This document shows positions 56,690 to 64,000 of a stretch of DNA of 64,000 nucleotides, in pieces. The stretch's first letter is position 1; each line of letters begins with the position of its first letter. The DNA comes from Clavibacter phaseoli. Lineage in GTDB: Bacteria; Actinomycetota; Actinomycetes; Actinomycetales; Microbacteriaceae. The position numbers were made by a program, and so were the translations under genes. The DNA lies in NCBI RefSeq assembly GCF_021922925.1, contig NZ_CP040786.1, positions 1,054,001 to 1,118,000 on the forward strand. The letters are read 5' to 3'. The notes beneath the pieces were generated by a model that searched no databases, was not told the DNA's origin, and saw nothing but the letters and a program-made list of their open reading frames with translations.

Positions 56690-57895
56690 TCAGGGGGTCG
56701 GGCTCCATGGCTCCCGTTCCGGGAGGAGGTCCTCGGTGGATCGCATGTAGAAGTAGGCGATCAGAGCCGGCCAGAATGCCGCGCGTTCGAGGATCACGGG
56801 ATTGGACAGACCGAAGGCGACGAGCATGGCGAGCGACAGCAGACCCGTCGTCGCCAAGTGGTCTCCGCGTCGTCTCCAGAGGGCCGGCACGGGGCGGAGC
56901 ACGTAGGTGTAGTACCCGAGCAGGAGGACGATGCCACCGGTGGAGATAAGTTGGAGGGGGACCGCGACTCCTCCAAGAGCCTCGAACCCACCGCCGAGGA
57001 CGGGATTGTCGAAGAACTCCTGCAGGGCTGTGGAATTGATGCTGGAGCGCGCCGCGTCGCTGAGGGGGGCTCCCGTGAGGAGCCTCGACCCCGCTAGGAG
57101 CGCCGGCAGCTGCACTACCGCCAGGCTCCCCGCGAGCAGGAGCACGGGCGCGGCCAAGACGCGACCTCGAGTGGAACGGATGGCGAGGACGATGGAGAGT
57201 CCGAGCGACGTCGCTCCCACGAGCAGTCCGGAGCGGGAGTCGCTCAAGAAGAGGGCGCCGAGATTGATCACGAGAGCGGCGAGCCAGAGGAGCTTGACCT
57301 TTGCTGTGGCTGAACGCAGGAAGTAGATCAACGCAGGGAACACGATCGTGATCGAGAACGCCAGGCCGTTGGGGTGCGCGGCCAGGCCGCTGAGGCGTTC
57401 CCCGGTCGCCTGCGTGAGGACGCCTTGCAGCGAGATCGCGCCGCTCGCGACCAGAGCTGCGGTCGCGGAGCTCAGCGTGATGCCCACGGCCCACCAGGCG
57501 AGGAGGTCGATGAGCAGCTTCCTGGTGTTCGCGATCGCGAGCGTCTGGATGAGGACCGCCACGAGGGTCGTGGCGAGGAGCACGCGGAGGACCATCACGG
57601 ACGCGAACGCGTCGCTGCGGCCGGAGATGACGGCGAGCGTCTCGATCACGATCGCGCCGAAGAACGGGATGATCATCCAGAAGGAGATGTACACCGGCCG
57701 CCGATGGGCTATCCGCGCGATCAACGTGAGCAGCAGGCTGCCGGAGAGCAGCCAGTCCACGACGTTGACGCCGCCTATGGAGACCGCGCTCCAGGAGGAG
57801 GACAGGGCCGCTACGCACAGCGTCAGGTCCGTGATGCGCGCGCGAGTGGGGCGCGGCGTGGGAGCCGCGGTCGGAAGACGCATCGTGGTCGTCAT
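56690..57895 (-). CDS. O-antigen polymerase/ligase-like membrane protein (Wzy-like)
   Basis: The 401-residue protein has 10-12 predicted helices and a large loop with the characteristic HPNGLAFSITI and LSDSRSGLLVGATSLGLS motifs of the O-antigen ligase/polymerase family. In a Wzx/Wzy system it would join repeat units on the outer face of the membrane. The ATG is at 57895. It lies between two glycosyltransferase genes on the minus strand. It could equally be a ligase to a wall polymer. Confidence 0.82.
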   Translation of the reverse strand: MTTTMRLPTAAPTPRPTRARITDLTLCVAALSSSWSAVSIGGVNVVDWLLSGSLLLTLIARIAHRRPVYISFWMIIPFFGAIVIETLAVISGRSDAFASVMVLRVLLATTLVAVLIQTLAIANTRKLLIDLLAWWAVGITLSSATAALVASGAISLQGVLTQATGERLSGLAAHPNGLAFSITIVFPALIYFLRSATAKVKLLWLAALVINLGALFLSDSRSGLLVGATSLGLSIVLAIRSTRGRVLAAPVLLLAGSLAVVQLPALLAGSRLLTGAPLSDAARSSINSTALQEFFDNPVLGGGFEALGGVAVPLQLISTGGIVLLLGYYTYVLRPVPALWRRRGDHLATTGLLSLAMLVAFGLSNPVILERAAFWPALIAYFYMRSTEDLLPEREPWSPTP

Positions 57896-58040
57896 CGGAT
57901 GGACCTCGTTCTCTCGATCTGACTCCTGGTCGGCGCGACGCGTGCGTCTCGACGCGGTCCGCGCACGCGGTCGTCGATGACGCCCCTCCGGCCGTGGGCG
58001 CGCATCCGGGCTCCGTCTGGGCGGAGGTCGCGGTGGGGGG

Positions 58041-59192
58041 TCATGTGGTCCGCCGTCGGCTCCGACCGCGCGAGGGCGCCGTCGGAGCGGGACGCATCCC
58101 TTCGAGCCATCGCCCTGCCACCGAAGGCCAGTCGAAGTCGCTCGCGGCGACCCTGACGGCCTCCTGCCTGGCGGCCTGGAACGGCTCCACCTCCGCGAGA
58201 CGGCGCACCGCGTCGGCGAGGAGGTCCGCGGACGGTCTCGGGATCACACGACCGGCGTCGCCCGTGATGCTGGACGCGGCCGCGACCGCCGCGGTGGCCA
58301 CCACCGGGACGCCGTGGGCCAGAGCCTCGGCGACTCCGATCCCGAAGTTCTCGTCATCGCTGGGGAGCAGGAAGATGTCGCTGCCCTCGTAGAGGTCCTT
58401 CTTGTCCGTGCCCGTCACGGAGCCGGCGAAGTCCACGGCATCCGTGATCCGCAACTCGTCCGCGAGGCCCTTGAGCGCCTGCTCGTAGTCCGGTCTCCCG
58501 GTCCCCGCGATCGTCAACCGGACGTTCTCCCCCGCATCGAGCAGAGTGCGCACGGCGCGCAGCATCACCTCGACGTTCTTCTTAGGCGCTATTCGCGACA
58601 CGGAGAGGAGGCGGAGCGGTGAGTGGGTGTCATCGCCGATCCGAGGTCTGTCCGGGAGCGCGGTCCCTACGCCTCCGACGAATGTCGAGACCTGCGGGAG
58701 GAGCTCGTGGATCTGCTCCTGCTCGATCCTCGATTGCACGACGATGCGGGTGATAGCCCACCGCAGGGATCTTCCGACCACGGCTTCGTATATCCGCTTG
58801 CGCTTCACCGACACCTTCTGCTGATACGGGGTCAGCGAACCGTGAGGCGTGAGATGGACGTCCGCTCCCAAGATGCGCGCCACGACGGCGGCGACGGGTA
58901 GCCACGGGTAGAAGTACCCGTGGATGACGACCGCGTCGGCCGACCGGATAATGCGGAGCAACCCGATGAGCGACAGCGCGTCCTCGCGACCTCGGAGCCA
59001 ACGCGGTCGCTGCCGAGTGATCGCTGAGGGATCAGCGGCGGCGACAACCGAATCCGCTCGCCTTCCCTTCACGCTCACGAGTTGCGACGTCACGTGAGGG
59101 AGGCCGTTGAGGGCGGCGTCCAGTTCGAAGGCGAATCTCGGAGGACCGCCATCGGCCACGTCCAGCGAGTTGATGATTTGAACGATTCGCAC
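58041..59192 (-). CDS. Glycosyltransferase family 4 protein
   Basis: The 383-residue GT-B enzyme starts RIVQIINSLDVADGGPPRFAFEL, the usual GT4 glycine-rich start, with LTPHGSLTPYQQKVSVKRKRIYE, LLSVSRIAPKKNVEVML and the E-x7-E motif in DDENFGIGVAEALAHGVPVVAT. It resembles WcaK/WbnK-type transferases by pattern. The start is GTG at 59192. Gene composition is a little less GC-rich than the flanking housekeeping genes. Confidence 0.87.
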   Translation of the reverse strand: MRIVQIINSLDVADGGPPRFAFELDAALNGLPHVTSQLVSVKGRRADSVVAAADPSAITRQRPRWLRGREDALSLIGLLRIIRSADAVVIHGYFYPWLPVAAVVARILGADVHLTPHGSLTPYQQKVSVKRKRIYEAVVGRSLRWAITRIVVQSRIEQEQIHELLPQVSTFVGGVGTALPDRPRIGDDTHSPLRLLSVSRIAPKKNVEVMLRAVRTLLDAGENVRLTIAGTGRPDYEQALKGLADELRITDAVDFAGSVTGTDKKDLYEGSDIFLLPSDDENFGIGVAEALAHGVPVVATAAVAAASSITGDAGRVIPRPSADLLADAVRRLAEVEPFQAARQEAVRVAASDFDWPSVAGRWLEGMRPAPTAPSRGRSRRRTT

Positions 59193-59274
59193 TGGAGGCA
59201 GAACCCTTTCGAGGTGGACTCGGTCGCGCCGGGGCGACTGCGTCTGATGAGTGTCGTGGGAGCGAGGGGCGCGT

Positions 59275-59850
59275 CTACGGGAACCGTGCGCCGACGACGG
59301 TGCAGTCGGGACCCGACACGATCGCGCCCGCGGGCACGTCGCCCGCGACCACGGTCATCGGCCGGGCGAGCGCTGATCGGCCCACGTGCGCGCCGCCGAG
59401 GACCAGGCAGCGCGAGGTGATCCATGCGCCCGGCTCGATGACGATGGGGCGCGTGATCAGGGCCATGTCGCGCCGGTGCGCGTGGCTGCCCGTGGTGAGC
59501 ATCGTCTCCTGGGAGAGGACGACGTCGTGGCCCACGCTGATGAGGTCCTGGTTGTGGAACCAGACGCCCTCGCCGATCCAGGAGCGGTCGCCGATGCGCA
59601 GCTTCCACGGGAACTTGACCCGCGTGCGCGGCCGGAACACCACGCCGTCGCCGATCTCGGCGCCGAACGCCCGGAGCGCGCGGACGCGGAGCGACGAGCT
59701 GATCTGCCACGGGTTCGTGACGAGGAGCAGCTCGACGGCGGCCCACAGGTAGACCGTGCGCTTCGGCCGGTCCCACGCCTGGTGCTCGCCGGGAGCCTGC
59801 GACAGGTCGATCACCGGGACGTCGACCGCGGGGTCGGGCGCGGCCGTCAC
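59275..59850 (-). CDS. Hexapeptide acetyltransferase, WcaF-like
   Basis: The 191-residue beta-helix protein has WCAF hallmarks: LWAAVELLLVTNPWQISSSLRVRALRAFGAEIG, then VVFRPRTRVKFPWKLRIGDRSWIGEGVW and HNQDLISVGHDVVLSQ, ETMLTTGSHAHRRDM. Colanic-acid-type WcaF proteins O-acetylate a fucose residue, which fits the gmd-fcl genes nearby. The GTG start overlaps the stop of the upstream glycosyltransferase (GTGA). Confidence 0.88.
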   Translation of the reverse strand: MTAAPDPAVDVPVIDLSQAPGEHQAWDRPKRTVYLWAAVELLLVTNPWQISSSLRVRALRAFGAEIGDGVVFRPRTRVKFPWKLRIGDRSWIGEGVWFHNQDLISVGHDVVLSQETMLTTGSHAHRRDMALITRPIVIEPGAWITSRCLVLGGAHVGRSALARPMTVVAGDVPAGAIVSGPDCTVVGARFP

Positions 59851-61136
59851 GCGCGCACCCCGGCGCCCAGGGCGGCCAGCGCCTGCGCGAAGCGCACGTA
59901 CCTGGCGTGCGCGCTGACGGGCGAGTAGCGGTTCTGGAACATCCGCTGGGCGGCGGTGGTGAGGGCCGCCGCGCCCTCGGTGTCGCAGCGCAGGTCCTGG
60001 GCCGCCTGGAGCAGCCGCTCGGGGTCGCCCGGCGGGATGATCGCCGCCGCTCCGTGCTCGCGCACGACGCTCTCGGTGATGCCGCCGTCCTCGACCGCGG
60101 CGATGATCGGGCGTCGGCTGCTCGTGTACGACGTGAGCTTCGAGGGCATGCTCATCTCGCGCACGCCCGGCTTCTCGTTGAGCAGGAGCGCGTCGGCCGC
60201 GGCCAGCGCGTAGGGGTAGTCGTCGCCGTCGAGCGGCGGCACGAAGCGGAGCGAGCGGATCCCGGCGCCCTGCGCCTCGAGCGCGGCCCGCTGGTTGCCG
60301 TCGCCCACGAGGACGAACTCGATCCCGAGGTCGCGCGTGTCGGACAGGCGCGCGGCCTCCACGACCGACTCGAGCCCCTGCTTCATGCCCATGTTGCCGG
60401 TGTGGACCACCGTGAACGCGTCGCGGGTCCACCCGAGGCGCGTGCGCGCCGCGGCGGTGGAGACGTCGACCGGCGTGATGTGCGTGAAGTTCGGCAGCCC
60501 GGAGATGGATCCGTCGGGCAGCCCCTGCTGGACGAGCAGGTCGCCGAAGCGCGGCGTGATGACCCCGATGCGGTCGGCCCGGCGGAGGAGCGCGTACTCC
60601 CCCGACGCGATGAGCCGGGAGGCCCTGCCGCCCGTGGTGCCGGACTCGCCCGCGGCGTTGCCCGTGAGGTCCTGCACCAGCACCCCCAGCGGACGGCGGC
60701 CGTGCCCGAGGGCCCCTGCGGCGAGGCCGGCGAGGGACGGCGTGACCGCGATGACGATGTCGCTCGTGTCCCGTCGCACCTCGCGGAGCGCGCCGCGCAG
60801 GAAGCTCGCCTCGAGCTTGGCGCGGCCGGCGAGGTCCGGCGTCTTCGGGATGGTGTGGCGGACGCGGGTGATGCGGACGCCGTCGCGCATCTCCTCCCAG
60901 CGCTTCCCGTCGGCGTAGCGCTCGTCCTGCAGCTTCCACTGCGGGTAGTGCGGGATGCCCGTGACGACGTGGACGCTCGCCCCCGCGTCGGTCAGCGCCT
61001 CGGCCATCGCGGTCGTGTAGGGCGCGATGCCCGTGGTCTCCGGCCAGTAGTTGATGCCGACCAGGCAGACCGTCAGGCCCCCCAGGTCCGGCGCCGTCTG
61101 CATGCGCGCAGCGTCGGTCGTACGTAGATCCCCCAT
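59847..61136 (-). CDS. Glycosyltransferase, WcaI-like (GT4)
   Basis: The 429-residue GT-B enzyme has LTVCLVGINYWPETTGIAPYT, GIPHYPQW and FTVVHTGNMGMKQGLESV, with MSMPSKLTSYTSSRRPIIAAV at the donor site, all typical of colanic-acid WcaI. It is probably a fucosyltransferase of the repeat unit. The ATG at 61136 is used; a CAGAAT hexamer ends 6 nt before it, a possible leaderless promoter. ATG 61103 is an alternative. It is coupled to the WcaF-like gene by a 4-nt overlap and divergent from gmd. Confidence 0.87.
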   Translation of the reverse strand: MGDLRTTDAARMQTAPDLGGLTVCLVGINYWPETTGIAPYTTAMAEALTDAGASVHVVTGIPHYPQWKLQDERYADGKRWEEMRDGVRITRVRHTIPKTPDLAGRAKLEASFLRGALREVRRDTSDIVIAVTPSLAGLAAGALGHGRRPLGVLVQDLTGNAAGESGTTGGRASRLIASGEYALLRRADRIGVITPRFGDLLVQQGLPDGSISGLPNFTHITPVDVSTAAARTRLGWTRDAFTVVHTGNMGMKQGLESVVEAARLSDTRDLGIEFVLVGDGNQRAALEAQGAGIRSLRFVPPLDGDDYPYALAAADALLLNEKPGVREMSMPSKLTSYTSSRRPIIAAVEDGGITESVVREHGAAAIIPPGDPERLLQAAQDLRCDTEGAAALTTAAQRMFQNRYSPVSAHARYVRFAQALAALGAGVRA

Positions 61137-61224
61137 GGGCCCATTCTGGGGCCTCGAGGTTTCGATGTCGTTAACGCACCGCGCGGCGCCGTACCCCGAT
61201 TGCCGCCGGACGTCGCCCTCACGT

Positions 61225-61230
61225 TAGATT
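61225..61230 (+). promoter_or_regulatory. -10 element of the gmd-fcl operon
   Basis: TAGATT gives a leader of about 73 nt with GGGGGG four bases before the ATG at 61310. Confidence 0.5.
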
Positions 61231-61309
61231 CGAGCGGACGGCCGGACGGCCGCGCCGGGCGACTGCCCCGCCGCCGACGCGTCGCACGCATGAGAATCTG
61301 GGGGGATCC

Positions 61310-62362
61310 ATGGCCAAGAAGGCCTTCATCACGGGCATCACCGGGCAGGACGGCTCGTACCTGGCGGAGCTGCTGCTCGCCAAGGGGTACGAGGTCCACG
61401 GCCTCATCCGCCGCTCGTCGACGTTCAACACGTCCCGCATCGACCACCTGTACCAGGACCCGCACGAGGACGGCGCGAAGCTCTTCCTCCACTACGGCGA
61501 CCTGAGCGACGGCTCGCGCCTCACGACGCTGATGATGCAGATCCAGCCCGACGAGGTCTACAACCTCGCCGCGCAGTCGCACGTGCGCGTCTCGTTCGAC
61601 GAGCCCGAGCACACCGCGGACACCACGGGCACCGGCACGATCCGCCTGCTCGAGGCCGTGCGCCTGTCCGGCATCGAGACCCGCTTCTACCAGGCCTCCT
61701 CGAGCGAGCTGTACGGGGCCACTCCCCCGCCGCAGAGCGAGACCACGCCGTTCTACCCGCGGTCGCCGTACGGGGCCGCGAAGCTCTACAGCTTCTGGAT
61801 CACCAAGAACTACCGCGAGGCGTACGACATGTTCGCGGTGAACGGGATCCTCTTCAACCACGAGTCCCCGCGCCGCGGCGAGACGTTCGTGACGCGCAAG
61901 ATCACGCGCGCGGTCGCCGCCATCAAGGCCGGCACGCAGGACCACGTCTACCTCGGCAACCTCGACAGCATCCGCGACTGGGGCTACGCCGCCGAGTACG
62001 TCGAGGGCATGTGGCGGATGCTGCAGGCCGACGAGCCCGACGACTTCGTGCTCGCGACCGGCGGGAACTTCACCGTGCGCGACTTCCTCGAGACCGCGTT
62101 CTCGCACGCAGGCCTCGACTGGTCCGAGCACGTCCGGTTCGACCCGCGCTACCTGCGCCCGACCGAGGTCGACGCCCTGGTGGGCGACGCCACGAAGGCG
62201 GAGGAGAAGCTGGGCTGGAAGGCCACGGTCGACACCACGATGCTGGCCCGGATCATGGTCGACGCGGACATCGCCGCTCTCGAGGCCGAGGGGCGGCCGT
62301 GGATCGACACCGTGCAGCTCGCGAGCTGGGGCACGGCCGAGGCGACCGCGGTCGAGGCGTGA
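61310..62362 (+). CDS. gmd: GDP-mannose 4,6-dehydratase
   Basis: The 350-residue short-chain dehydrogenase converts GDP-mannose to GDP-4-keto-6-deoxymannose. Motifs are [15 protein letters not shown] (NAD-binding Gly-rich loop), QASSSELYG, and [15 protein letters not shown] with the catalytic Tyr and Lys, plus [16 protein letters not shown] and [11 protein letters not shown]. It is translationally coupled to fcl, whose GTG overlaps its stop. It is the first of two steps to GDP-L-fucose. Confidence 0.96.
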   Translation: MAKKAFITGITGQDGSYLAELLLAKGYEVHGLIRRSSTFNTSRIDHLYQDPHEDGAKLFLHYGDLSDGSRLTTLMMQIQPDEVYNLAAQSHVRVSFDEPEHTADTTGTGTIRLLEAVRLSGIETRFYQASSSELYGATPPPQSETTPFYPRSPYGAAKLYSFWITKNYREAYDMFAVNGILFNHESPRRGETFVTRKITRAVAAIKAGTQDHVYLGNLDSIRDWGYAAEYVEGMWRMLQADEPDDFVLATGGNFTVRDFLETAFSHAGLDWSEHVRFDPRYLRPTEVDALVGDATKAEEKLGWKATVDTTMLARIMVDADIAALEAEGRPWIDTVQLASWGTAEATAVEA

Positions 62363-63363
62363 GCGCGGCGCCCGCGTCCGCCGCCGACGAGCGCGACGCC
62401 GTCGCGTTCACGCCTGCGCCGCTCGACCGCTCGGCCCGCGTCTACGTGGCGGGCCACCGGGGGCTCGTCGGCTCGGCGATCGTCCGGCGGCTCGAGGCCG
62501 AGGGCTTCACCGACGTCATCGGCCGCACCTCCGCCGAGCTCGACCTCAAGGACCGCGACGCGGTCTTCGCGTTCTTCGCCGAGGCGAAGCCGGCGCACGT
62601 GGTCCTCGCGGCCGCGAAGGTCGGCGGGATCCTGGCGAACAGCACGTACCCGGTCGACTTCCTCAGCGACAACCTGCGCATCCAGGTCAACGTGCTCGAC
62701 GCCGCGCTCGCGCACGGCGTCGACCGCCTGCTGTTCCTCGGCTCCTCCTGCATCTACCCGAAGCTCGCGCCGCAGCCGATCACGGAGGACAGCCTCCTCA
62801 CCGGCCACCTCGAGCCGACCAACGACGCCTACGCGATCGCGAAGATCGCGGGGATCATGCAGATCCAGGCCGTGCGCCGCCAGTACGGGCTGCCGTGGAT
62901 CTCCGCCATGCCGACGAACCTCTACGGCCCCGGCGACAACTTCTCGCCGCAGGGCTCGCACGTGCTGCCCGCGCTCATCCGCCGCTACGACGAGGCGCGC
63001 GCGTCCGGCGCGGAGTCGGTGACGAACTGGGGCACCGGCACGCCGCGCCGCGAGTTCCTGCACGTCGACGACATGGCCGCCGCGTGCCTCCACCTGCTCG
63101 AGCACTACGACGGGCCCGAGCAGGTCAACGTGGGCACGGGCAGCGACGTCACCATCCGCGAGATCGCGGAGACCATCGCGCGCGTCGTCGGCTACGAGGG
63201 CCGAACGGAGTGGGACACGTCGAAGCCGGACGGGACGCCGCAGAAGCTGCTGGACGTATCCAAGCTCGCCGACGCCGGGTGGACCTCCTCCATCGGGCTC
63301 GACGAGGGGCTGCGCTCCACGGTCGAGTGGTACCGGGAGCACATCACGACGCTGCGCGAGTAG
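62359..63363 (+). CDS. fcl: GDP-L-fucose synthase
   Basis: The 334-residue bifunctional epimerase-reductase makes GDP-L-fucose. It shows [16 protein letters not shown], the [18 protein letters not shown] motif, [15 protein letters not shown], and the catalytic [11 protein letters not shown] (Tyr/Lys). The N-terminus has an extension of about 25 residues before the Rossmann fold. The GTG start overlaps the gmd stop by 4 nt. L-fucose is a known constituent of Clavibacter exopolysaccharide, consistent with its place in this locus. Confidence 0.95.
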   Translation: MSAAPASAADERDAVAFTPAPLDRSARVYVAGHRGLVGSAIVRRLEAEGFTDVIGRTSAELDLKDRDAVFAFFAEAKPAHVVLAAAKVGGILANSTYPVDFLSDNLRIQVNVLDAALAHGVDRLLFLGSSCIYPKLAPQPITEDSLLTGHLEPTNDAYAIAKIAGIMQIQAVRRQYGLPWISAMPTNLYGPGDNFSPQGSHVLPALIRRYDEARASGAESVTNWGTGTPRREFLHVDDMAAACLHLLEHYDGPEQVNVGTGSDVTIREIAETIARVVGYEGRTEWDTSKPDGTPQKLLDVSKLADAGWTSSIGLDEGLRSTVEWYREHITTLRE

Positions 63364-63379
63364 ACGCTCCCGCCCGATC

Positions 63380-63413
63380 CGACGGCCGTCGCGCATGCGC
63401 GCGGCGGCCGTCG
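63380..63413. terminator. Bidirectional terminator between fcl and the panE-like gene
   Basis: CGACGGCCG (63380-63388) pairs with CGGCCGTCG (63405-63413), with a GC-rich inner GCGC stem, between two convergent genes. Confidence 0.7.
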
Positions 63414-63421
63414 TCGCGTGC

Positions 63422-64000
63422 TCAGCCCCGCGCGGGAGCGGCGCCGGCGGGCAGGGCCGCGACGCGCGCCGCCAGCTCATCGAGGTTGGCGACCTCGCAC
63501 GTGCGGCGGCCCTCCTCGATGTCGTGGATCATCTCGACGATCATGTCGAAGACCGGCCCCTGGATGTCGCGGTGCACCTGGTCGACCTCGGTCTTGCGCC
63601 GGCGCACCATGAGGTCGCGGTAGATGCCGCTGTGGGTCTTGGCGCTCCGGCGGTTGAACGCCGCCAGCCGGTCGAGCGATCCCTCCAGGTCGTCCGGCTC
63701 GAAGCCGTCGAAGCCCTCCACCCGCACGGGCGCCTGCGCCAGCACCTCGCGGGCGAGCGCGATCATCAGCGGCCGGTAGGCGTCGCGGTCGAGGGTGTCG
63801 GCGATGGGGAGGTCCGAGACGGCGCCCGCCCAGAGCATCGCGCCGTAGACCTCCTTGCCCCAGAGGTACCCGAGCACGTTGTCCGTGGCACGGGCGTACG
63901 GGAGCGCCTCGACCATCTCGCGCACGCGCGGGGTGATCTCCCCGCCCGCCAGCTCGCCGACGTGGAACGCGGCGACGTTGCCCTGCAGGATCCGGCCGGG
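63422..64000 (-). CDS. Ketopantoate reductase family protein (N-terminus beyond window)
   Basis: The C-terminal 192 residues of an ApbA/PanE-type oxidoreductase are visible. Reading from the edge: GRILQGNVAAFHVGEL, GGEITPR, then the helical C-terminal domain with LPYARATDNVLGYLWGKEVYGAMLWAG and RSAKTHSGIYRDLMVRRRKTEVDQ. The GN...GE...TPR and K...N-type positions match this family, although a Trp-Gly-Lys replaces the usual WxKL and the Asn pair is altered. It may therefore be a paralogue rather than PanE itself. The open frame continues to the last base. Confidence 0.75.
   Translation of the reverse strand, partial: PGRILQGNVAAFHVGELAGGEITPRVREMVEALPYARATDNVLGYLWGKEVYGAMLWAGAVSDLPIADTLDRDAYRPLMIALAREVLAQAPVRVEGFDGFEPDDLEGSLDRLAAFNRRSAKTHSGIYRDLMVRRRKTEVDQVHRDIQGPVFDMIVEMIHDIEEGRRTCEVANLDELAARVAALPAGAAPARG

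Noticed and set aside
63422..64000. Calling the truncated gene PanE with certainty
   Set aside because: Only the C-terminal part is visible and some family positions differ, so a paralogous reductase is equally possible.

Overview
The window is very GC-rich and densely coded. Its gene content is actinobacterial: HrdB-type sigma factor, SepH, GlnA/GlnE/GlnA2, polyphosphate glucokinase, DUF3145 beside the fab genes, a homodimeric AceE, and many leaderless starts. The MurT/GatD pair, the biotin ECF cassette, topoisomerase IV and a fucose-type exopolysaccharide locus suggest the family Microbacteriaceae, most likely Clavibacter or a close relative. That placement is inference from gene content; no database was searched. 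I see no transposase, integrase, CRISPR array or prophage gene.

1-11.9 kb: DUF4193 fragment, sepH, an alkaline-phosphatase-superfamily protein, convergent parC and parE, a small zinc-binding protein (DUF7455), and a tight sigA-murT-gatD gene string. 12-19 kb: MFS transporter, PAC2 protein, pepA, lpdA and sucB. 19-22.9 kb: an envelope group consisting of a membrane pseudokinase, DUF4191 protein, membrane-anchored J-domain-like protein and RDD protein. 23-29 kb: nitrogen block with glnA behind a four-box GlnR-type operator, then glnA2-glnE. 29-31.5 kb: panB, a SPOR-like small protein, ppgK and RNase P RNA. 31.5-36.3 kb: a coiled-coil protein that has lost its zinc ribbon, nif3-like, a small leaderless gene, the bioY-bioM-bioN importer with its BioQ-type regulator and tandem operators, and tRNA-Val(TAC).

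36.3-46.1 kb: DUF1345-like membrane protein, AhpE-type peroxiredoxin, then aceE-fasR-fabD-fabH-acpP-fabF. This places acetyl-CoA production, the FAS-II regulator and fatty-acid elongation in one run, followed by DUF3145. 46.3-50.7 kb: PadR regulator, DUF1684 protein, a tiny acidic protein, a family-A DNA polymerase without visible exonuclease motifs, a cold-shock protein and a small hypothetical. 50.9-63.4 kb: exopolysaccharide locus with initiating phosphoglycosyltransferase, flippase, four glycosyltransferases, polymerase, two hexapeptide acyltransferases, gmd and fcl (GDP-L-fucose). The window ends in a truncated ketopantoate reductase.

The most striking observation is that GatD lacks both catalytic residues of its glutaminase (glycine at positions 94 and 189 instead of Cys and His), while its partner MurT has no cysteine at all and so no Cys4 zinc ribbon. 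In a lineage known for group-B peptidoglycan, where the D-Glu alpha-carboxyl carries the cross-bridge amino acid, this suggests that the pair may have been repurposed from ammonia to amino-acid ligation. A second theme is leaderless transcription: at least thirteen genes have a TANNNT hexamer ending 6-8 nt before the start codon and no ribosome binding site.
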